Below are positions 1 to 8,955 of a stretch of 64,000 bases of DNA, piece after piece. Below the pieces are notes generated by a model. It saw nothing but the letters and a program-made list of their open reading frames with translations, was not told the origin of the DNA and ran no database searches. Both the position numbers and the translations under genes were made by a program. The first letter of the stretch is position 1, and every line of letters starts with the position of its first letter. Source of the stretch: Truepera sp965215315 (lineage in GTDB: Bacteria; Deinococcota; Deinococci; Deinococcales; Trueperaceae); assembly GCA_965215315.1 (NCBI GenBank), contig CBDCDB010000008.1, positions 2,666,001 to 2,730,000 on the forward strand. The letters are read 5' to 3'.

Positions 1-646
1 CCCGCCCGTCCAGTCTGAGTGCGGCTTGCAAATCTGCAAGCGCCGCAATGCCGACGCGCCCACCGTTGGTGGTGGCATAACCCAGGCCGTCGTCTAACAG
101 GCCGGTTAAGGTAAACGGCAGGTCGCCGAACTGCGAAGCGAAGACGACCTCATCACCGACACTAAAGCCGCGGCTGCGGGCAAACCCTTCGGCGAGGGTT
201 ACACCGTTTGACCCTGCTTGAGGCCATTTTCCTTCGACCAGCTGACTCGGCAGGTCGTCAGGAACGCTCGTCACGCGGCCTGAGAGCTGAAAGCCTGAAT
301 CGACGCCGGGAATCACCGAATCGCTGACGTCACCGATGTCGCGTACCGGTTCGGCGCGGGTACTTAAAACCGGGTAGACCGTCCGGACGCCGGAGGTTGT
401 CTCTACAGCTTCTAAAATGTCATCGATGCTAAAAACGGCGCGCCCTTCTGCTCCGGGAGTGACGAGCAGGTCGGCTTTTCCGGCAGCAGCCTCGAGCGCA
501 CTCTTAACGTTCGCCTCGACGTTATCGCCAATCGAAAGCGTCGCTAAAACAGCGGCAATACCCAGCGCAACACCCAAGACGGTAGCGAAGGTACGACTTT
601 TGTAACGGAACAGGTTTCGGCGCGCGAGGCGCAGCAGTACAGGCAT
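1..646 (-). CDS. ABC transporter permease, MacB/FtsX type (partial, 3' end off the window)
   Basis: The reading frame opens at an ATG at 646 and runs off the left edge, giving about 215 N-terminal residues. It begins MPVLLRLARRNLFRYKSRT, followed by a single hydrophobic segment (about residues 20-40). After that comes a soluble stretch typical of the periplasmic core domain of MacB/FtsX permeases, with phrases such as SIGDNVEANVKSALEAAAG and VTLAEGFARSRGFSVGDEV. Family members pair with a LolD/MacB-type ATPase and move lipoproteins or other substrates, or signal across the membrane. No ATPase lies next to it in this window. An IS110 element sits immediately upstream and may have separated it from its promoter. 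Substrate unknown. Confidence 0.8.
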   Translation of the reverse strand, partial: MPVLLRLARRNLFRYKSRTFATVLGVALGIAAVLATLSIGDNVEANVKSALEAAAGKADLLVTPGAEGRAVFSIDDILEAVETTSGVRTVYPVLSTRAEPVRDIGDVSDSVIPGVDSGFQLSGRVTSVPDDLPSQLVEGKWPQAGSNGVTLAEGFARSRGFSVGDEVVFASQFGDLPFTLTGLLDDGLGYATTNGGRVGIAALADLQAALRLDGR

Positions 647-715
647 ATCTGCACAAGTCTAACAGGGCAGACCCCGAAGGTACGTGACAATAACCTGAGA
701 TGCTGTGTTGATTTG

Positions 716-1669
716 TCAAGCTTGAACTGAAGTTGGCTGGAAGGGTTTCCTGTGCGTAAGCACGCCAAAGATCATCCTTAGCAGTTTAGCCATACATGCT
801 ACCACCGCCGCCTTTTTATGTTTACCATGCCTCACCAGACGTTCAAAGAAGTCCTTAACGACAGGATTAAAACGAATAGCTGCGAGGCACGGCATGTACA
901 AGATATGCCGCAAGTAGGCAGAACCTAAGCGTGAGATATGGCTTGGTTGAGCCACGCTCGTACCGGAGGTAAACTGGGTAGGTGTCAGCCCAACAAAGGC
1001 GACTAGCTTGCGTGCTGTAGCAAACCGCGCTACCGAGCCTAACTCTGCCAGGAGCAGACACGCAGTCCGAATCCCAATCCCAGGAATGCTCGTCAACAAC
1101 AAGAGTTCGTGCTCGTTCGAACGCTTCGTCTCCAGCTCGAGCTCATTCTCCAGGGCTTGCTTTTCTACTGCTAGTGAGGCCATGCGCCGCTTCAGGGAAG
1201 TCACCACCTCGGGATGAACCTGACCATGTTCGGCTGCCTCGAGCCGGTTCTTGAGTCGCGTCAGGTCCTTCGCTAGCGCCTGAATTTCCCGAGCGAGCGA
1301 TTGCCGTAGCGGACTCACGGCGAGGGTGGGAGCAGGTTGCCGCTCTTTGACGTAAACCGCTAGCCACAAGGCGTCCGCTTTATCGGTTTTGTTACGGCGG
1401 TGCTGGCGCTTCATGAAATAGCTGACCTGGGCTGGATTAAGGATGCTCACGCTCACGTAAGTGCCTTGTAAGGTCGCAGCAAGACGCCGGTGGTAGGAGC
1501 CCGTTGCTTCCAGGGCCAGACGGCAGTTCGGAAAGAATTCGAGCCAAGTTAGCAGCTCACGATGGCCTTCTGGGGTGTTACCAAACTTTCCCCGATGGAT
1601 TTCACCGGTATCAAGGAGTGCAGCCACGTCCAGGCTGAGTTTGCTTACGTCGATGCCTACAAACGTCAT
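716..1669 (-). CDS. IS110-family transposase (RuvC-like DEDD recombinase)
   Basis: This 317-residue protein has the IS110 layout. An N-terminal RuvC-like DEDD domain carries GIDVSK (Asp near residue 7), LALEATGSY (Glu near 54) and KTDKADA (Asp pair near 97-100). A coiled linker follows (about 130-190), then the C-terminal Tnp20 domain with SIPGIGIRTA and a serine-containing HISRLGSAYLR segment. Length and all motifs look complete, so the gene may be active. In this family the enzyme recombines DNA guided by a bridge RNA transcribed from the element's noncoding end. Start ATG at 1669. Confidence 0.9.
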   Translation of the reverse strand: MTFVGIDVSKLSLDVAALLDTGEIHRGKFGNTPEGHRELLTWLEFFPNCRLALEATGSYHRRLAATLQGTYVSVSILNPAQVSYFMKRQHRRNKTDKADALWLAVYVKERQPAPTLAVSPLRQSLAREIQALAKDLTRLKNRLEAAEHGQVHPEVVTSLKRRMASLAVEKQALENELELETKRSNEHELLLLTSIPGIGIRTACLLLAELGSVARFATARKLVAFVGLTPTQFTSGTSVAQPSHISRLGSAYLRHILYMPCLAAIRFNPVVKDFFERLVRHGKHKKAAVVACMAKLLRMIFGVLTHRKPFQPTSVQA

Positions 1670-1850
1670 CTCGTCCTCCAGCTTGGGTCCGGCTCTAGGC
1701 CACCACCGCTCGCATACTTGCAGATCCGGCCTTAACGGCTCAGGATGCTGGTTCGGAGTCTTGGTGATGGGTTGAGCAGGCCTATCTCAGGTACGAGCTC
1801 AAACGCTCAGGTTCGGAGTCGGCCTTACTCTTGACCCGCACTCAACATAC
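1670..1850 (-). other. Noncoding end of IS110, candidate bridge-RNA locus
   Basis: These 180 bases have no open frame and lie directly 5' of the IS110 transposase, where IS110-subgroup elements encode their bridge RNA. The decamer GTTCGGAGTC occurs twice in direct orientation (1751-1760 and 1811-1820), each preceded by a CTCAG-containing stretch. No fold could be computed, so the RNA is inferred from position and family only. Confidence 0.4.
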
Positions 1851-2455
1851 AAGTTCGGGGTTTATAGCAGAGCCGGTAGCTGGGCCACCTCTTTTGGAAG
1901 ACGGATCGAGGGCTTTTTAGGTTGAAGTGTATAAGCGATCAGACCGGCGATCAGATTAACAGCAAAGTTAGCGGGGCTGCGGTGCCGGGTATGCTCGCTT
2001 TGCGAGATGTTTTTAAGCTGGTCGTTGATCGTTTCGATGATGAAGCGCTTGCGGAGCAGAAGTCTGTCGGCGAGTGGCATAAACCTGGCTTTCATGTTTT
2101 TACGTAAAGAGGTGATCAGCGCCAGTCCGCGCTCGTATAGCTTTTCAAATATAGCCTGAGAGAGGTAGCCCTTGTCTCCAAAAAGCTTGCCGACGAAGTT
2201 TTTGCCCATACCCTCAAGCTCAAGCGGTTTGCGGTCGTCGGTATTGCCTGGGGTGAGATGCACAGCAAGCAGTTCACCTACGTCGTTGACGATGAAATGT
2301 AACTTGAACCCATAGAACCAGAGTACAGGGTCACTAGACCCGCCCTAGTGGGCGTACTGTGCCCATAGTCGTCTTACTACGTGCAGCTAGGTCTTGGAAC
2401 ACTTTGTTTCTGTTGATACGGCGGTTGTGACAGACCGCTAGCGGCGTGCTGTCTA

Positions 2456-3285
2456 GAAGCCATCTCAAAAACGCCTAAGCAGTAATTTGATGCAGCCGAG
2501 ATGCAGGAAGGCCAAGAAGTTTAGGGAGTGATGTTCATAGCGAACGACCAGACGGCGAAAGTTGCCGAGGTGGGCGAATAGCCGTTCAATCTTCCAGCGC
2601 CGTTTGTAGCGCCTCAGTTTACGTCCATCTTGCGTCTTGGCTTTTTTACGGTTTCTTCGGTGAGGCGCAATCATTTCAACACCTGCTTCGGCGAGTTCAG
2701 CGTCAAGCGGATCACTGTCATACGCTTTGTCACCGATTAACTTGTCGGGTTTGCCGCTGACGTGTCGAGATGCGAGAGTCGCGTGTACCAACCGGACCTC
2801 ATGTGGGCTAGCAGACGTAACGTGCAGGGCGAGGCAAGTACCACCAGCGTCCGATACCGCCATGACTTTGCTACCCTTACCCCGTTTAGTCTTACCAACT
2901 GCTGACCCCCTTTTTTCGCAGCCACAAAGGTACCGTCGATAAAGCATTCCGACAAGTCGAGTTTGCCCCGCTGCAGGGGGTCATGCGCTAAAGTCTCTAG
3001 AATCTGCCGCAACACGCCGTTTCTCTCCCATTCTTGAAAGCGCCGATGGCACGTCTGATAGGGCGGATAGCGCTCGGGTAAATCAGCCCACTGTGCGCCC
3101 GTTCGTAATATCCAGCAGATGCCCTTAAGTATCGCTCGTGGTTCTCGTCTGGGACGGCCTTTGCCATCTTTGCGTCGAGCTGGTTCGGGAATGAGCGGCC
3201 CTAGTACTTCCCACTGTTCATCGGTGAGTTCCATACCACCGTTCTAACAGCTATGCAGCTGACTATTCGTTTTTGAGATGGCTTC
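2456..3285 (-). mobile_element. IS5-family (IS427-like) insertion sequence, complete
   Basis: The 830-base element has 18-base perfect inverted repeats: GAAGCCATCTCAAAAACG at 2456-2473 and its complement at 3268-3285. It is flanked by TA on both sides (2454-2455 and 3286-3287), the short duplication expected for the IS427 subgroup. It carries two overlapping transposase frames. It sits inside the IS982 transposase, so it is the younger insertion. Confidence 0.9.
2465..3234 (-). CDS. IS5-family transposase made by -1 frameshifting (orfA 2737-3234, orfB to 2465)
   Basis: OrfA starts MELTDEQWEVLGPLIPEP (DUF4096-type N-terminal domain) and reaches FIDGTFVAAKKGGQ, which holds the first catalytic Asp. 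OrfB continues in the -1 frame with CEKRGSAVGKTKRGKGSK, GDKAYDSDPLDAEL (second Asp) and YKRRWKIERLFAHLGNFRR (Glu). The switch coincides with an A6G5 run (complement of 2906-2916), a usual frameshift signal in the IS427 group. The fused product of about 255 residues has all three DDE residues and looks functional. Confidence 0.85.
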
Positions 3286-3779
3286 TACAAAAGCAACACC
3301 GCTACAACGACCGAAGCGGTGCTGCAAATAGGCGCACAGCGGCAGCAATACTCCCTTCATCAGTTCTATAAAACGCCCGTAAGACACTAAACCGGGAAAC
3401 TCAGCTGCAAGCTGCTTACAAACGTGGTTTTGGTAGTAGTGCTTAAAGTCTCGGAACCCCGACTGATGAAAGTGGACGACTAACGTCATCACTTCGCTGA
3501 TTGATAACGAAGGCTTAGGGCCGCGTTTCGCTTCACCCGGTAGCTGCTGATTTGCCGCCCAGCTCTCGAACTTCTGAACAAAATCATCCACTTCAACAAA
3601 CAGCTCGAGTAAACGCATACCAGTATCTCCTCTCTGGGTCTTCAACAACTCCAGCTTAGGAGATACTGCTGCGTTGTGGAAACTCCCAACTTAGGTCAAT
3701 AGGATAGTTCGGGTGTAGTACGGCCCGAGTAACGTTCGTTCGCTGCCGCACTGCCCAGCTACAAGGCTCAACTATTACG

Positions 3780-4598
3780 CTATAAGTAGGCGCTTACCTC
3801 GACAAGTTCGTATTCAGGAGAAGCCTCGAGGCACCCCCACAAAACAGCCGTGTGACTGAAGCCGTAGATAACGAGCAAGCGTTCGTCCGGCGTTTCAGTA
3901 ATACGCTGCAAATTGGCAAAGATACGCAAATTGCGGTTGTATCAGGCCGTCACCGCGTCTACACCGGGGTATTCGTGTCCACGCCGATCTTGAAATGCTC
4001 TACGAGGTAAACGCCGTGCCACTCGAGGATATTCTTAGGCTGGTTCAGCTCACGCAGCGTTTTACGGACGGACTGCTGCGTCTTTTGTTCATCGACTGCC
4101 GCAAAGCGTGCTGTGTAGTCGTCTAGCCACTGACCTAAGAGATGCGTTTGGTCATTTTCGCGGGCGTAGGTCTCGAGCGCCTCATGAGGGTCAAACGGCT
4201 CCCCCTGAACCGCCAGGGCGTCCTTCCCCCAAGTCAGCGTCACGAGGCGGTTCGTAAAAGCGGCCCCAGTCGTCAGCTGCGTAGACGCGCCGGTGCTCTA
4301 AGCGTTTTGCTAGGCGAAAGCCGAGCTGATAGATTTCATTGCCGGTAAGCTCGAAGTCTCCTTGTAAGAATGCCTCGTAGTTTCGGTCTAATCTATTTTG
4401 CTCGAGCGCACTAAATTCAACAACGACTTTCGTCGGCTCAAACGCAGCCAAGCGCTCGACGACTTCTAAAATCTCCGTCTGCCGCGCCGCAACGTCGAAC
4501 CGGTGCTGCGGTTTGTAAACGTCTCGCCCCGGGTCGTCAAAGTGAAACGTGCCGAGTAACAAGGTTGGGGTTGGGGGAAACCGGGTTTTATCAGCCAT
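3780..4598 (-). pseudogene. DUF5694 domain protein, decayed
   Basis: The first part (4191-4598) has TLLLGTFHFDDPGRD and PTKVVVEFSAL, typical of DUF5694 proteins, which are related to TraB/erythromycin-esterase-like folds. The middle continues in another frame (3959-4243: GEPFDPHEALETYA). The C-terminal part, FANLQRITETPDERLLVIYG through ELVEVSAYL, appears in a third frame after a TGA where Trp is expected. Together there are two frameshifts (near 4240 and 3970) and one nonsense codon. A Shine-Dalgarno-like GAAAGG precedes the ATG at 4598. The gene is next to an IS island and is probably nonfunctional; sequencing errors are a less likely explanation. Confidence 0.75.
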
Positions 4599-4721
4599 AC
4601 CTTTCTCACTCTCTAACTGCTGGATTAGCTAGATTTTTACAACACCTGCGGCTCAAATGCCAAACGAGTTTGGGTACGGCGACACATCACGAGATTCTTG
4701 ACGGTATGTTACAACCTCCTT

Positions 4722-5684
4722 ATGACCCGCCCGCTCGTCAGCGTCTGCATCTTGTCGTACAACCGCAAAACCGACCTCGTTCATACGCTCCGGCTCTTGC
4801 AAAACGACCCTTACGGGCGGCTCGAGCTGCTCGTCGCCGACAACGCTTCACACGACGGCACACCGGAACTTTTAGCCCAAGACTTTCCCGAAGTGCGCGT
4901 GTTCACCCACCCGCAAAATATCGGCATTGACGCGCTCAACACGGCGTTTGCGGCGGCAACCGGCGAGGTCGTGCTGGTTTTGGACGACGATTCGTGGCCC
5001 GAACCGGGAACGATTACGCGGGCCGTGGCGCGGTTTGAAGCGAAGCCCGATCTGGGACTTGTTACTTGCGATATTCTCGAGCCCAAGACCCGTAAACGCT
5101 GGGATTTGGCCTACTTGCCGCTCCACCCCGGCAAGGGGCCGCAGCCGTGGTTTTGCTTTTTAGGGTGCGGGTTTCTGATTCGTACAGAGCTTTTACAAGC
5201 CATCGGCGGCTATCCGGCCGGGTTTTTTCTCTACGCCAACGAAGCGCCCGTCGCCGCTGAGGTTCTCCTGCGCGGCTATGACATCGAGTTCCTGCCCGAC
5301 GCGCGCGTGTTTCACAAGATGCCGAGCCGTCAGTCTGGCTTTAGTCAGGCGCACGTCTTTTACGGCCTCCGCAACGACCTGCAAACGGCGTGGCGTTACT
5401 TTCACGGCTGGCGCTACTACGACATCTTTTTGGGCCGCTTAGTCACGGGCTTTGTGCTTCTGGCAACGCTCGGATTTGGGCCGCTGAAGAGCTATTTTCG
5501 GGCACTCCGCGAAGCGCACCGTTACAGCCGTGTGACCACGCGCCGCCCGCTGCCCAAACCCGCGATGCGGCGGGCAATCGGGGCATTTCACGGCACGACG
5601 CTTTCAACGCTCGTAAGTTACCGGACGTTGCGGCGGGTCTTATGGTATGCGGGGTTTTATAAAGATGGGCGGACTGTTTCGTAA
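4722..5684 (+). CDS. Family 2 glycosyltransferase
   Basis: This 320-residue GT-A fold enzyme starts MTRPLVSVCILSYNRKTDL. It has VADNASHDGTPELL for nucleotide-sugar binding and VLVLDDDSWPEPGTI as the DXD metal site. A hydrophobic, membrane-associating stretch lies near residues 240-260. Similar enzymes transfer rhamnose, galactofuranose or related sugars to lipid or polysaccharide acceptors on the cytoplasmic face. I chose the ATG at 4722; a TTG eight codons upstream (4698) is possible but has no better ribosome site. It stands between two transposon remnants and close to glf, so a role in envelope glycolipid or polysaccharide assembly is inferred. Acceptor unknown. Confidence 0.85.
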   Translation: MTRPLVSVCILSYNRKTDLVHTLRLLQNDPYGRLELLVADNASHDGTPELLAQDFPEVRVFTHPQNIGIDALNTAFAAATGEVVLVLDDDSWPEPGTITRAVARFEAKPDLGLVTCDILEPKTRKRWDLAYLPLHPGKGPQPWFCFLGCGFLIRTELLQAIGGYPAGFFLYANEAPVAAEVLLRGYDIEFLPDARVFHKMPSRQSGFSQAHVFYGLRNDLQTAWRYFHGWRYYDIFLGRLVTGFVLLATLGFGPLKSYFRALREAHRYSRVTTRRPLPKPAMRRAIGAFHGTTLSTLVSYRTLRRVLWYAGFYKDGRTVS

Positions 5685-5711
5685 GCTACGAAAATTAGGA
5701 AGGCGGATGGT

Positions 5712-6703
5712 GCTTACAGCGCTTTGCGTAATCACTGATAGCGTAGGTTATAGCCGGAATGACCGAACCAGCCAAGGATGTCTTGCAAGGAGATGGTTTT
5801 CAGGGCAGCGGCAATGGCTTGATCGAGGGCGTCTCGAGCTCGTGCCTGGCTCGCTTTGACGAAGGTCTTGATTTTAGAAAGCGCTTCTTCGATGGGGTTC
5901 AGGTCCGGTGAGTAAGGTAGCAGGAAAAGCAGCGAGCAGCCTTTGGAAGCCAGCAATTCGGCGACCCTATCGCCTTTATAGATACGGTGGTTGTCCAGCA
6001 CGACGATCTGACCTGGGGTAAGGGTAGGTACAAGCATCTGCTCGACATAGGTCTCGAACGCAAGGCCGTCAACGCTGCCCTGAAGTGTCATAGGAGCTTG
6101 CAGTCCGTTAAGGGAAAGGGCGGCGATGAGGCTGGTATTCTCACCCCGGTTACGGGGCACTTGGTTGTAAGCGCGTTCCCCCTTCGGAGCACGGGCGTAG
6201 AGAGGTGTCATAGCAAAGTTAAAGCCGCTCTCATCGACAAAGACGACTTTGCCTGGGTCAACACAGAACACTTTAGCCAGCCAGCGCAAGCGTTGCCCTT
6301 CGTCACGTTCACTCGCTCCCAACGTCTTTTTTTCTCGATAGATCAGCACGCTGCATCGTGCGGCACATGGCTACGATGCTGACCTTGACGCCCTGCTGTT
6401 CTTCCCAGAGTTCGCAGTGTCTGGCCAGGGTGACCTGGTTATGCTGTCTGACTTGTTCGCTTAGCAGCTCATACGCTTCGGCTGGAATTAACGCGCTGCG
6501 GCCCGGTGGTGCCTTGGCTGCCAGCTCCCCGTGAGCGGCTGAGGTAACGCCGCACCGTCGCCACGCCTACCTTGAAGCGCGCTGCAACGTCCTGATGCTT
6601 CTGCCCTTCCGCTACCGCTTCGACAATTCGTTCGCGTAAGTCGAGTGAGTATGCCATGCTCCACTATGACGCTATATCAAAGCTAGCGCAAATCGCTGTA
6701 AGC
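5712..6703 (-). mobile_element. IS630-family element (type A), degenerate
   Basis: Near-perfect inverted repeats bound it: GCTTACAGCGCTTTGCG at 5712-5728, complementary to CGCAAATCGCTGTAAGC at 6687-6703 with one mismatch. It holds one IS630 transposase gene in three frames. It lies between the GT2 gene and the flippase-like gene and disrupts neither. Confidence 0.75.
5732..6657 (-). pseudogene. IS630-family transposase (type A), frameshifted
   Basis: The N-terminal HTH (6469-6657, MAYSLDLRERIVEAVAEGQK) is cut by an indel in a GGGG run near 6520. The linker continues in a second frame (AYELLSEQVRQHNQVTLARH). The DDE domain (5732-6349) has VVFVDESGFNFAMTPLYARA, VVLDNHRIYK and LLPYSPDLNPIEEALSKIK in a third. 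The second frame change falls on a T7 run (6327-6333; A7 on the coding strand) and matches the -1 frameshift signal of related elements here. Only the first lesion is clearly decay. Confidence 0.8.
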
Positions 6704-6721
6704 GCTGAGAATAGGCTCGAG

Positions 6722-7792
6722 CTAATCGTGACTATCTGGTTTTACGGCGGTTTCTGATGCACTTTTAGCTTTTACAGTTTCAGCTTCTGTGTCTCTAATT
6801 GCTACATCATCTGGTGTTTGCGGCCCCAGACGTTTGGCGAGGGCTGCGCCGCCGAGGGGTGGCCCCAGTAAAAACGACGAGTAAAAGGCAATCAGCCGCC
6901 AGACGATGACCGCAGGTGCAACCGCCGCAGGGTTGCCCGGACTCAGGAGGAGCGGCAGTGAAAGTTCAAAGAAGCCGCTGCCCCCCGGCGTCGGAACGAC
7001 GTGCGAGGCGGCGAAGACCAAGAATAGTACGGCCAGTGTGGGGAGGGCCGGGAGGTTTAGCTCTAAGTCAGCGGCAACCACTAAAAAGATGGCGAACACA
7101 CTCACGTGGACGCCGACCGAAAGAAGTTGGAACAGCGCGTGGTGCAGGCGGGTCGCTCCTGAAAGCCTCGCTACAGTCTTAGTTAGTCCGTCCGTAAAAT
7201 GTTTGGCTCGAGCCTTAAACCGCCTCAAGGGTCGCCAACTGAAGATTCGGTTGATTAAGGGCGGCACGACCGAGAGGTGAAACACCAGCAAGTACCAGAG
7301 CCCCAAAAAGAGGGCGCTCGCCGCCAGACCGCCCGCCAACAGCCAGCTGCCCCCCGGTAAACGCCGACTCAGATAGAGCGTCAGCAGAGACGCGGGCGCG
7401 AACCACGCATAAAAGAGCAGGTCGATGACGCTCGTATAGAGCGCGACCGACCACGCGTGCGCCGACGTCAGACCGTCACGTTGGAGCATCAGAGCGATGG
7501 CCGGGGCGTTGCCGCTGCCGCTCGGAGTCACGGCGGCGCTGAACGCACCCAAGATGTGACTCCGAACTGCGCTCGAAAGCCGCAGGTTATAGCTGAGCGT
7601 CCGAGCCAGCAGCTGAATCCGCAGACCGCCACTGACGAACGACAACACCAGCAGGAGGGTACTCCAGAGGAGGGTAGGGCTCGAGAGCGTAAAAATTGCC
7701 TGCAGGTCGGCGGGTTTGCCGAACAGCAATGCCGCACCGAGGCCCAAAACGCCGAATACAAGCGAGAGTAAGAGCGGTTTAGCAAGCCGCAC
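6722..7792 (-). CDS. Flippase-like integral membrane protein (lysylphosphatidylglycerol synthase TM family)
   Basis: The 356-residue protein has about eight hydrophobic segments, starting with LLLSLVFGVLGLGAALLF. It carries the family hallmarks AVTPSGSGNAPAIALMLQRD and ASHVVPTPGGSGFFELSL, seen in the membrane half of MprF and in UPF0104 proteins. The charged C-terminal tail (from about residue 325) is cytoplasmic-looking. Members move or modify lipids; many in lipid-glycan clusters act as putative flippases. It lies 62 bases downstream of glf in the same direction, so the two may be co-transcribed. Actual substrate not visible from sequence. Confidence 0.8.
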   Translation of the reverse strand: MRLAKPLLLSLVFGVLGLGAALLFGKPADLQAIFTLSSPTLLWSTLLLVLSFVSGGLRIQLLARTLSYNLRLSSAVRSHILGAFSAAVTPSGSGNAPAIALMLQRDGLTSAHAWSVALYTSVIDLLFYAWFAPASLLTLYLSRRLPGGSWLLAGGLAASALFLGLWYLLVFHLSVVPPLINRIFSWRPLRRFKARAKHFTDGLTKTVARLSGATRLHHALFQLLSVGVHVSVFAIFLVVAADLELNLPALPTLAVLFLVFAASHVVPTPGGSGFFELSLPLLLSPGNPAAVAPAVIVWRLIAFYSSFLLGPPLGGAALAKRLGPQTPDDVAIRDTEAETVKAKSASETAVKPDSHD

Positions 7793-7854
7793 AGTCAGTC
7801 CAGTGTAGCGTTCGGCAGTCGAAAATCTGGTTAAATATCGTTCTAACTACGGGG

Positions 7855-8955
7855 CTAAACATTCGGAAGCGTCTCAAACACCTTGAGCGCCTGCGCGACG
7901 ACCTGATCCATGTTGTAGTACCGGTAAGTTGCCAACCGTCCGACAAACGTAACGTCTCGCCGCTCCGCCGCTAACTGTTTATATTCCGCGTAAAGTGCCG
8001 CATTTTCGGGGCGGGGAATCGGATAGTAAGGGTCGCCCTCGGCTTGCGGCTCTTCATAAACCAAAACGCTTTTCGCGTGCCGTTGCCCGGTCAGGTGCTT
8101 GACTTCGGTCACGCGGGTATAGGATGTGTCGTTCGGAAAATTGATAGTGCCGACGCGCTGCACGGTTTCTTGGTCGTGGGTTTCAAAGTAAAACTTCAGC
8201 GAACGGTAAGGCAGTTTGCCCAGTTGATAGTTAAAAAACAGGTCGATAGGACCGGTAAAAATCAAGTGTCTGTGCGGAATCATCTCAATAATTTCGCGGT
8301 AATCGGTTTGCAGCAGCAGCTTGATGTTGGGGTGCGCCAGCATCTTGGCAAACATCGCTGTATAACCGTGTTTGGGCATCATCTGGTAGGTATCGGTAAA
8401 ATAGCGGTCGTCGCGGTTCGTGCGGGTCGGAACCCTGGCCGTCACCGAGGCGTCGAGTTCGCTCGGATCTAAAGCCCACTGTTTGCGGGTATAGCCGCGA
8501 AAGAATTTTTCGTACAGCTCGCGGCCTACTTTGGAAACTACGACATCTTCTGAAGTGCGGACTTCAGCGACCGGTTCGGCGCGTTCGGCAAAAAAACGCT
8601 CTAACTCGAAACTGTTTAGGTTCAAGCCGTAAAGCTGATTTACGGTATCCAGATTGATAGGAATCGGCACAAGCTGCCCGTCCACCCGTGCCCGGACGCG
8701 GTGCTCGTAAGGCCGCCACGCCGTAAAACGTGACAGATACTCCCAAACCTTGCGTGAGTTTGTGTGGAAGATGTGTGGCCCGTAGCGGTGAACGAGAATC
8801 CCGTCTTTGTTGTAATAGTCAAACGCATTTCCGCCGATGTGTGAACGTTTGTCGGCGACCAGCACGCGGGCGTTGCGGGTATCCGCGAGGCGTTCGGCGA
8901 GAACACTGCCCGCAAATCCGGCTCCTACGATGAGATAGTCGAAACCTTGGGTCAC
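7855..8955 (-). CDS. glf: UDP-galactopyranose mutase
   Basis: The 366-residue flavoenzyme converts UDP-galactopyranose to UDP-galactofuranose in the cytoplasm. The N-terminal FAD fold is plain (YLIVGAGFAGSVLAERLAD), followed by HIGGNAFDYYN and the family pattern GPHIFHTNSRKVWEYLSRF. Further conserved pieces are FRGYTRKQWALDPSELDASV and a C-terminal GRLATYRYYNMDQVV with substrate and flavin contacts. Length matches bacterial Glf. Its presence implies galactofuranose in a glycolipid or polysaccharide, which is known for Thermus and Meiothermus glycolipids. The neighbouring flippase-like and GT2 genes fit that use. Confidence 0.95.
   Translation of the reverse strand: MTQGFDYLIVGAGFAGSVLAERLADTRNARVLVADKRSHIGGNAFDYYNKDGILVHRYGPHIFHTNSRKVWEYLSRFTAWRPYEHRVRARVDGQLVPIPINLDTVNQLYGLNLNSFELERFFAERAEPVAEVRTSEDVVVSKVGRELYEKFFRGYTRKQWALDPSELDASVTARVPTRTNRDDRYFTDTYQMMPKHGYTAMFAKMLAHPNIKLLLQTDYREIIEMIPHRHLIFTGPIDLFFNYQLGKLPYRSLKFYFETHDQETVQRVGTINFPNDTSYTRVTEVKHLTGQRHAKSVLVYEEPQAEGDPYYPIPRPENAALYAEYKQLAAERRDVTFVGRLATYRYYNMDQVVAQALKVFETLPNV

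Larger units (their letters stand above)
705..1850 (-). mobile_element. IS110-family insertion sequence (approximate ends)
   Basis: The element consists of the transposase gene 716-1669 plus about 180 noncoding bases upstream of it, up to the left end of the neighbouring IS982. IS110 elements have no clear inverted repeats and make no target duplication, so the ends are estimates. The long noncoding stretch lies 5' of the transposase, which fits the IS110 rather than the IS1111 subgroup. Confidence 0.65.
1862..3648 (-). pseudogene. IS982-family transposase, split by IS5 insertion and by a 40-base insertion
   Basis: The N-terminal half (3244-3648) has the IS982 helix-rich region with PSLSISEVMTLVVHFHQSG. 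The C-terminal half (1862-2263) has HLTPGNTDD, FGDKGYLS and a DDE-type end. Joining the flanks of the IS5 element restores GVAFVDSTPLAVCHNRRI, the classic IS982 catalytic region. A second lesion is separate: 40 bases at 2321-2360 lie between the codons for TTMG and WFYGFKLH, shift the frame and introduce stops. The transposase is therefore dead twice over. Confidence 0.85.
1851..3692 (-). mobile_element. IS982-family element interrupted by an IS5-family element
   Basis: Imperfect inverted repeats mark the ends: AAGTTCGGGGTTT at 1851 and its counterpart AACTCCCAACTT at 3681-3692. Inside are the two halves of an IS982 transposase, separated by a complete IS5-family element at 2456-3285. Removing the insert and one TA restores the reading frame at the junction. 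Confidence 0.75.

Noticed and set aside
4698..4721. TTG start of the GT2 gene
   Set aside because: The eight added residues are not part of the fold and there is no clear ribosome site.
8044..8472. Plus-strand frame of 142 codons inside glf
   Set aside because: Antisense to a clear Glf sequence; no protein features.
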